DNA of 64,000 nucleotides from Micropterix aruncella (lineage: Eukaryota > Arthropoda > Insecta > Lepidoptera > Micropterigidae), in NCBI GenBank assembly GCA_944548615.1, contig OX155951.1:18359251-18423250 (forward strand), read 5' to 3'. Both the position numbers and the translations under genes were made by a program. A model generated the notes under the pieces. The model was given only the letters and a program-made list of their open reading frames with translations. It was not told the origin of the DNA and searched no databases. Of this stretch, positions 56,171 to 64,000 are shown one piece after another. Position 1 is the stretch's first letter, and each line of letters begins with the position of its first letter.

Positions 56171-57953
56171 ATGGAATGACTCTTTCAAAGGAATGTCGGT
56201 CTGTTGCGAACGCTTAGTATTTTCGTGAATATTCGATTTATGCGACATGTTTTATTTGCATGATTTCGTGTTTCGAAGCATTTACATTGTAATGCAAAAG
56301 ATTGCTGTTTTTTTTAAATAAACAAATTTAATGAGTATATAACTTATCTACCTAAAAGTTCTTTACTTAGATACTTAAAGTGATACCAATTTATGATGAT
56401 ATAAAGTATATTTCGACAAACATGTAATTCTTGTACATTACTGTTTTTTAGGCCCAGGCTTATTTCGAATCCTGCCAATTCTAGCTTTCTTAAATATGTT
56501 GCTTTCGTATTTCTTTAGTCCTATCTTATTTGCTTTCATTGTAATAATAGCGACTTTCCATTTCATTTGCTACGTGTAGTTTGGTAAACTGGCTATCTTC
56601 CGAGTCATATAATATTATCTCTGTGGGCTTTCTTGTAAATTTCTTCGTCTTTTACAAGTTGCTTCCATCTTTCATGATTTATCGTTATGTAGCATTATTA
56701 CATATCTCCATTGAGTTGTTTAAACATTGTTGATTGAACATTGCCGTTCCTTAGTAAGTCGTCACTGGGCACAGTTTTCCAATCCAGTATTGTTAAAATT
56801 AATATTGAAATAGTTTTAGCCCCACTCTATTTAAGCATTCCAGCAGGTGGTGAATGAGATTTTTGTGTTAACCAGAAGACATGATTAATTCGCGTTAATT
56901 CGCATTTGATGATAATAATGAAAGACCAAACTTAAAGATAATTTTTTTCGGGATAACCAACAGTATCGAAACTTCGTATAAAGGACTGTTCTCGTGTATG
57001 TGTAAAGTTTTTATATTATAAATTTCCTGCATCTTGGATACACAAATTTTCTACATTAATAGCGTTTCCAGTGACGATTTCATTATAATTACTGCTAATG
57101 ATCTGCTGTAAATTATAATCATCAACCAAATATCCTAGACACGATGTAAACATAATAATAATAATGTAAATCTTTATTGAACAAAGCGTTTGTACAAAAG
57201 CGGGCTTATCGCACTAGTGCAATCCCTTACAGCCAACCATAGTTTTAATTTGAGAGTTTCTGGGTAGTTCAGTCACACTGGATTACCTTACTATGTGTCA
57301 CTAAGTAATAGTAATTTAATTGATTACAATATCACTTAGCAATTAAAAACAAAGGGGAAACAATGGGAGAACGGAAAGGGTAAATGGGAACGGAAAGGGA
57401 ACAGAAAGGGTGAGAGAAGAGATGCGTTTCAGAAGTAATTTGAACACAGAAAACGATTGCCTGGTAAAATAGAGTACACAGCTCGAACGATAAACAAATA
57501 TTTATACCGCAACATGTTCTATGTAGCCAGAAATCCATGGACGAAATTTGCTAAATATGCTCGGAAAGGCTTTTTCTTTGACAATAATTAATAATCGCTA
57601 TACATGAAAAATCTTTCGTTAATTTCAAAGTTATAAAGTTAAAAAATACTCTAAGTAAAGTAGAGACCTACCGAAATTTACTATATTTTTACTAAAATTC
57701 CGGAAATATTACCTGATTTTGTTACTAGAGTTCTCATTTGCTGTTTTTTCCAGAAATTTGCCGAGAAACTAATAAGTTTTGGAAAAAAACCCAATCCTTT
57801 TATAGCATTAGTCTACTTCTTGACTTTTAAGTTGACACTGAAATATGTTATTTAAAAAATCTGGACTCTGAAAATCACTACACTCATTTTGGCTACCATT
57901 TGGCAAATATTTCTCTGCGTATTTATAAGAATATTAAAGAAAAATTATTTAAC
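56171..57953. other. Long unassigned stretch
   Basis: No recognisable protein or repeat. A purine-rich patch of repeated AACGGAAAGGG words lies near 57368-57412. Confidence 0.35.
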
Positions 57954-57963
57954 TATTTGTAAC

Positions 57964-58056
57964 ATAAATAGGATAAAAACCAATTTACGTTTTTATCCTA
58001 TTAATAAAGTCAAACAACCGCGATAGTCTTTAATTTCACGTTAATTGTAATTGAAA
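57964..58056 (+). mobile_element. Mini-PLE unit 3, 93 bp
   Basis: Flanked by a 10-bp direct repeat TATTTGTAAC (57954-57963 and 58057-58066). ATAGGATAAAAAC and its complement GTTTTTATCCTAT surround CAATTTAC. The constant PLE tail (AAAGTCAAACAACCGCGATA) follows. The left end is at the same PLE position as in the 18-kb and 40-kb units. The last bases after GATAGTCTTTAATTT have drifted. Confidence 0.72.
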
Positions 58057-58549
58057 TATTTGTAACTATGCCTTTTAATTGATTATGCGATGTCACGTTT
58101 AAAAGGTGGTAATAAACTGCCTCTTCGTCGGGGATAAACAGTTACGCTGATTTTAATATTGTCATCTTTTCGACATAGTGATTTGAAGTGCTTTGGGTAC
58201 CAAATATCTATTTTCATGATTGAGAAGAAGTTGTGATTTTGTACGTTTTCTTTGTCCTCGATAAACTGATTTTTTATATTAATAAATTGCATTATCGTCG
58301 TGGAAAAACCAGGCAAACTGATATGTTCATTCGATTGAGTGAGGGCCGCTGAATTTTATATTGTCATCTTTTCGATTTAATCATTCGAAGTGCTCTCGAT
58401 TGTCTCGAGAGCCTGGAGGAGAGAGGGAGGATTGGTCCGTGGGATTGCTTGGGTTTGGGCTGTTTTATTGGCGGCGGTATCGATTACCTCATCGCTGTGG
58501 CTGAAATTTCAAGCAAAGCACAAAGTGAGTCTTTTCAGTCGCCTTGTGA

Positions 58550-58985
58550 AAAACAAGAAAAATATTAAAAAGAATAAAAACACGACTGCCGTTACAGAAA
58601 GTAAACTATTGTATTTATACTTATTTTATTGCAGTTTATTTGCGAACTTACTGCGGTTTATGTATTTATCTATATAGATAGATGTATATTTCCGGAATGT
58701 ACTCAATCAGACCTTATACTGGACACTAAACACTATATATTTATGTTAATTTGTTGATATTTGGACATTTAGACGAGTATTTTTTGACATTTGGACAGTT
58801 TAGATACCCAATTACAATCGGGAAGACATAACGATTCTATCAGTATCACACACTTCTAAATCGGTTCAAGCGCTTAGAAGTTATGGCGGAATAATAAATC
58901 AGTAGTTTTATTATTTCCAAAATGTTGGATTGGAATCGATTCGTAAGAAGCAAAAACGATTATTTAGAAATCAGTAAAATTTTGT
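58550..58985 (-). repeat. Family G repeat, minus-strand copy
   Basis: It matches 45105-45515 in reverse: AAAACACGACTGCCGT, GGAATGTACTCAATCAGACC, TGGACATTTAGACGAG and ACTTCTAAATCGGTTCAAGC. Continuous, with no nested LINE. Confidence 0.62.
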
Positions 58986-59109
58986 GGAGTGTAATTAATT
59001 AAACACTTTGTATAATTTATTTTGCTAAATTAGTATTCCTAATATTCTCTTAGTAACTTGGCCTAAAGGATCTATTCCTTACGGCCGCGAAGAGGAAGAA
59101 TAAAAAAAA

Positions 59110-59138
59110 CGCCGTGGTACGAACCGCGTAGCACGGCG
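59110..59138. other. GC-rich hairpin
   Basis: CGCCGTG (59110-59116) pairs with CACGGCG (59132-59138). After one mismatch TACG pairs with CGTA. Function unknown; a bacterial-type terminator makes no sense here. A CTGAAGTTACGGATTGAGAC-like direct duplication follows at about 59194-59240. Confidence 0.5.
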
Positions 59139-59774
59139 ATTTATATTAAAGACGCTGCTGTCCACTTACTTCTGCAATTCTCATATTATTTCTGAAGTTA
59201 CGGATTGAGACTTGTACTGAAGTTACGGATTGAGACCTGAGAATGTACTTTAGACTTTTATTTCCATATCAGTAAACATAATTTAAAGTTATTTAATTCG
59301 TAACATATCTTCAATTTTGGTGCTACCATTGATTATAATAATATAGGGTATGAGATTGCTCATTTCATATTACGTTTTGGCAACACTTCTCTTATTTAAA
59401 AACTCATTATTTAACGAATTATTTTTAATTTTATTCTATTTTATTTAGTTAACAAACAGTTTATAAATAACAAACGCAAAAGGATAAAAATAAAACTATG
59501 AGCAATAATATGTTAACACTATTTACCGTTTATTATTTGTGTACAGTATCACCGGTATTATACCTTATACATACATTTCTTTAGAAGTAATTTATTGTTA
59601 GAAATAAAGAGAAAGAACAAAAAATAAATGAAAAATAGATTTTACGTTGAGAATATAAACAATTATATTTACTTCGCACCAATTATATATTAACGATAAT
59701 AATATTAATAATTAAATCATTAATAATTATAAGCGATAATATAACGATTATAACATTAATAAATATAACGATAA
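59139..59774. other. Unassigned AT-rich stretch
   Basis: No gene recognised. Confidence 0.35.
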
Positions 59775-59895
59775 TAATATTTAAATATTAGTGCCATCTA
59801 TCGCATTTTATTTAGGCTGATTAACAGAAATATTACGTAGAGATTAAAATGCAATCTATTAGGAAATTTGAACGTTGAATTGCTTAATTATTGTG
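59775..59895 (+). repeat. Dispersed repeat, pair with 9671-9800
   Basis: It shares TTAGTGCCATCTATCGCATTT (21 bases in the genome; quoted core GTGCCATCTATCGC), GGCTGATTAA and AAAATGCAATCTATTAG with 9671-9800. Confidence 0.5.
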
Positions 59896-60409
59896 ACAAA
59901 CTAATAAGTAATAAGCTTAATAATTAACCTGTATAGCAAATTAAAATTAACAGCTTCATGTAAATAATAATTAATAATAGTAGGTAATATGATTTCAAAA
60001 CTCGTTTGCTATAATATTATTGTTTTATTTTGCGATAGAATACCGTAGGCATGTTTATAACGCCATTTATCAGGCTATTGAACATAAGAGAAGATTAATT
60101 AATGTTTATAACTAGGAGTGCCATCTACACATTGCGTTTCATAGTAAAATAGTAGCTAATCCTATTACGGCATTGAGCAATCCCTACATAATCAATGATT
60201 CTGCCAGGTGGTGTTTTTCGGGTTTATGCAAATGGTACCAGTTTTAGGTGTGCTGTGCCATCTCATGCAGGGATACATGATTTTGGATAAAGGATCGCAC
60301 TAGAGATGTCCTCATTGCATAAATTCGGAAGCACGTAGGCGTATAATTGAAATGTCCGTGTCGCCCGATTCTAAAGGTAATACCACGTACTACCCCTCGT
60401 ACGTTCACT

Positions 60410-60650
60410 ATTTTAATATTCCCTTTTGACGGCTTCGGTCAAGCCCGAAAAATTCCCACCGTGTCCGCGAGACGCGGACGGCGGACCGTATAGTGACCGT
60501 GCACTCATTTCTGATTCTGTCGCGCGGTCGCCGGTCGCCGGTCGCCGGTCGCCGGTCGCCCCGTCCCTGTCAGCCGCGAGCGTCGAGAGGGGAGCCAAAA
60601 GCCCGACCGCCCTCGTCGGGCGGACATCGCCATAAACAACATTTACCTAC
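60410..60650. other. GC-rich segment with heptamer array
   Basis: Contains GTCCGCG-AGA-CGCGGAC (60463-60479), a perfect 7-bp hairpin. It also has five perfect tandem GGTCGCC units (60526-60560). Overlapping ORFs on both strands are compositional. The origin is unknown; a retroelement 5' UTR or promoter is possible. Confidence 0.5.
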
Positions 60651-60899
60651 CCGCCAGAAGGGTTGCCACAAAGCGCACAACACGGCGATTTTCGAGTTAT
60701 TTATCGTTTGGAAGTGGCCCAATTTTCTCTCGTTTCCCGGTGGTAGAGTCATGTGGGAAACGGGCTTTATTACCTTGTCGTGTGACAACATAGGCAAGCA
60801 CCATAGAGCCGTATTCCGTTTCGGGCAATCCTAATTTTAGTTAGTTCTGAAATATTCCAAATGATTCCGTGCAGCTTGGGTGGTGTTTGCAAAATCTAT

Positions 60900-61545
60900 G
60901 TCATCTGGCCTGCCCAACTCACGGTTTAACTCCTATCGGGTAGCCTCCTCGAATTCACCCTGGGTTCACCCTGTCAGGGCCGCTGTGAGCTTCTGCCACG
61001 GCTTTAATCCTGCAGTCGGAGGCGGATGGGATTAGAAGATCGCGGATTCGGGGAAATACCTAGGGCGGAACTGGGTAGTTGGTACACCATCCGGTTTGCT
61101 AGGTGTTGAATGCCAGCTGGTCAATAGCCAGAGGGGTCTGCTTCCGGCGGAGGGTAGTTGTCGACCTGACGTCTTTAGCCCTTGAATCGATCCGTCGGCC
61201 ACCCGATCCCGAGTGACCATGGCTGGCAAACGGCGTCGGGGTCAGAAAAATATACAAACTAAATAACCGCTTACGTCAGGTAGATGCTGCGCAATCGACC
61301 TTGAAACCGTTACCAGACTGGAGGAAGGAGAAATCAGGTAGTAAGGGCCTGAGTTTGGCCCGCTGGATTTTAATTTCCAGTGCCTCGCGGTAAGGCGTCG
61401 GCTACTTATGGGCATGTTGACGGAGCTAGACTGTGGTCTGTGTTGTCCCTGAGTCTCTGTGTAATCACCGCACGGCTGAAAGAACGATCTATATCGTTAT
61501 AACAGCATGAGTTGACGGGTTCGCCCATTGCAGGTGACACCTCTA
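60900..61545 (+). mobile_element. Divergent family A copy A6
   Basis: About 645 bp aligned to A5 from the CTCACGG(G/T) block near the 5' end to the 3' tail, but with many substitutions. The 3' module is clear: H1 AACGAT-CTAT-ATCGTT (61483-61498), H2 ACGGG-TTCG-CCCAT (61515-61528, with one broken pair), H3 AGGT-GAC-ACCT (61532-61542). The stems change in both strands relative to other copies. I did not find a convincing TSD. Confidence 0.7.
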
Positions 61546-64000
61546 AAGTTCAAAAATATTAGTATTGCTGTGAACAGTAGCCCTAGCGTATATCAAAATT
61601 ATTAAAACGGCCACAGTCTTGAAACTAAAACAAAAAATATCAATAGAGAAATAGTTATAAAACCATTAAATTTATAATGCTATATTTGTTCCATTTTTTT
61701 AGATATATTTGTCCACTCGAATTACTCTTTATTTTTATATGGCAAGTAGGTACATTCAAAAAGATTGTTTATTCCACCCCATTAAAACGTCCACCATCTT
61801 AAAACAAAATCCAAAACTGATTCGTCGTTTTAAATGACTTCAAGGAACATTCATGCCAAATTTGATAAAAATTGATCAACGCGCCGGTTCGTAACTGCGT
61901 AACAATCACATTTACAGACAAACAAATGAAATTCCGAATGGTCGACTTGAAACAGTAAACTCGCTCCGCTCGCTTACAAAAAAATTAAGAACCACTCCTA
62001 TGGGGATGCTTACTCCTCTCGCTAGATGACGAAGGGGAATGTTGATCCCTGATCATACCATTCCGCACAGCCACAGCCTATAGAGGGCTGTCAGGTTCCT
62101 AATAGGTCTGTGAGGGATATGCATTCGGTGGCCAACTCCATACCAATAGACGCTGCCGCCATCTATAAACATTTTGCGCACAAATTACCATTCTTATGGG
62201 TTTTCATTTTTAAATTTTCCATCCAAAAGATGTTTTTCATGTGAACATTTCTGCAAAGCTTTTGGCGCTTGACATCAGAAAAAAATATAGGTGATTCTAA
62301 GTTTCATTAGAAATATACATCTTAAAGCCCCCATCAATTGCTTTTATGTGAATAATATGAATGTATAAAAATAAATATGTCAATGATTTGTCTACAAACT
62401 TGGTGAAGTATTTCATGATAATGGTTATAGTTTATTTTTAAATAAATAAAGACCTCGTTCTCGCATATATGGTATGCAGGAAACCCATACTAATCAAGCC
62501 TCACCTAACCTAGCCTAAAGCTAGCAGGAGCTCATTAACAATCGTCATAGTCTCATCCTTGATCCTACACAACTTACAATCGTCAACACTCAGCTTTTTA
62601 AACTCGGGAGCCAACTAGTGGGAGGAAACTCCCATATGTGGATGAAATGTATGGAGAACTTTTATGTCAGATATGACAAAAACAAGAACTGTGTTTGACA
62701 GCCTGCAAGATGCGCCTGCGCATTCTGCGCGCATTTTTAATTTTGAAAGCTCGTATTGTTTTTAATTTTGAATGTTGGTTTTTCGTGATTATTTCATTTT
62801 ACGGTTTTGTGCAACTTATGACAATACCTAGTACTATATCGGACATAAACTGAATAGGTTGGTTCTCGGGTGTAATAGAATGTTTTGCGAGAATATAGGC
62901 TGTGGACCCGCTAGAAAACCTGAAAGCGCATAGAAGAAGTTTCCATGTCAAAAATTCCCCCTGGACGAAACAGGACGTACGTTGTGGTTTTAAACCAAAT
63001 ATTATGTAAGTATTTTAACTTTAACGGAATAATTTTAAAGAAATGACAATATGGGAATTCAATCGTCCTCTATGCAGTTGAAACATGGACCCTCTCAGAA
63101 GCTATAAGCTTTTATATATTTGACAATGTTATTATAATTGTAATTATTAATTATAATTAGTCTAAATTATAATGGAATACACATATATTATATCCTATTA
63201 TATTCTTTGTTATATTTATTATACTTTTATTATATTTCCTTTATATTTGAACCCATCAAAAATCTATAAGCTTATGAGAAGAAAAGACAGGAGAAAGCTA
63301 CTCCTGCAATGAATACGCATATAACAAGTTTCGAATGCGACTTATTATATTGGAAAGGATTAGATGTTCGAAAGAATGGGCGACATCATTTATCAACAGA
63401 GTGTATTAGAATATTTTGGTAACCTAACAAGAAATATCGAAATATACAAACTATTTTAAAATGCTTCATGAAAAAATGAATGGCAGGGGAATACATATTT
63501 CGAAACTGAAAATTTTGAGGCAGTGGTTTAAGAAATCGAGCGCAGAATTTATTAAATTGGTTACGAAATAATTTAACGTAGTCACGATAACTTCCAATTC
63601 CCTTAACATCAGTTTCTATCTAAGAAGAACTCAACTTTTATTCAATTTCTCTTCAAGACTAAACTTCAATTTATTTTTAAATATTCACCAGTAAGTAATC
63701 TACCATAAGTTAGTTTTTCAGATTTTTCTTTATCTTTTAAAACTAATTTGAAGACAGCTATTCTATATTTATAAATAATAGCAAGATCCAACGCAGCATC
63801 CCTGATTTTCATGCTAAAATATAGGGACTTATATTAAAATAAATGACGGTATCTCATCGCGCGGGTCGTATATTCAGTAGTGTTTGCTCTGCTAGCCATT
63901 CATTCAACATTCTAACGGTTAGTTTTCAGAACTTAAATTAATATTTAACTAGTTTTTAGGTCATGCGATTGTTAGGAGAATTTGCCCAGAGCGAAAAGCG
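61546..64000. other. Unassigned stretch
   Basis: A TE-like segment near 61795-61990 contains AAATTTGATAAAAATTGATC and CGCTCCGCTCGCTTAC. Nothing coding is recognised up to the window end. Confidence 0.35.

Noticed and set aside
59110..59138. Rho-independent-type terminator
   Set aside because: The hairpin is real, but the DNA is clearly eukaryotic and no U-tract or gene context supports a terminator.

Overview
This window looks like nuclear DNA of an insect, most likely a moth or butterfly. It is AT-rich, has no operon-like gene packing, and is crowded with decayed transposable elements. The lepidopteran guess rests on Helitrons starting TCTATACTAATATTATAAA, on a ~115 bp tandem unit containing GTTGACCGTTGAGGAGT, and on the mix of LINE tails. 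I found no host gene I can name. Two short stretches (6425-6603 and 25128-25193) could be terminal exons of host genes, both at low confidence.

Layout. 1-6.1 kb: a foldback MITE, a 5'-truncated RNase-H-bearing LINE with a 13-bp target-site duplication (TSD), and an old minus-strand Penelope-like element (PLE). 7.6-8.9 kb: two copies of a GC-rich, non-coding retroposon, here called family A, inside one 13-bp TSD. 9-14 kb: mostly unassigned, with a possible decayed esterase ORF and a 5'-truncated PLE copy. 14.9-16.0 kb: a hAT element with an exact 8-bp TSD. 17.4-22.7 kb: a family A fragment, a Tc1 transposase relic, a short PLE-derived unit, a Helitron, a LINE fragment lying inside an older repeat (family G), and a complete family A copy. 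23-30 kb: LINE ends and family G. 30.7-35 kb: a Helitron-like element, a disabled transposase and a tRNA-derived SINE. 36.5-42.5 kb: three Helitron copies, an HTH-only transposase derivative, a mini-PLE, and the best PLE copy (reverse transcriptase plus GIY-YIG endonuclease). 43.8 kb: a tRNA-Lys primer-binding site with one edge of an LTR. 45-53 kb: tandem arrays, a complete family A copy and several LINE ends. 55-64 kb: the second MITE, another mini-PLE, family G, GC-rich repeats and a divergent family A copy.

The sequences most worth following up are not proteins. (1) Family A (~690 bp) has 12-13 bp TSDs and three consecutive 3' hairpins whose stems survive sequence change between copies. 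(2) Very short PLE units (83-239 bp) have constant outer ends, internal inversion and 10-12 bp TSDs. (3) PLE terminal repeats carry a hammerhead-ribozyme-like fold with an altered catalytic strand. (4) LINE tails that otherwise look unrelated share a small AGTT-loop hairpin. (5) Two differently deleted relatives of one transposase both keep the N-terminal DNA-binding domain, and one is a 96-codon HTH-only ORF behind a TATA box.

All homology statements come from reading the sequence, without database searches.
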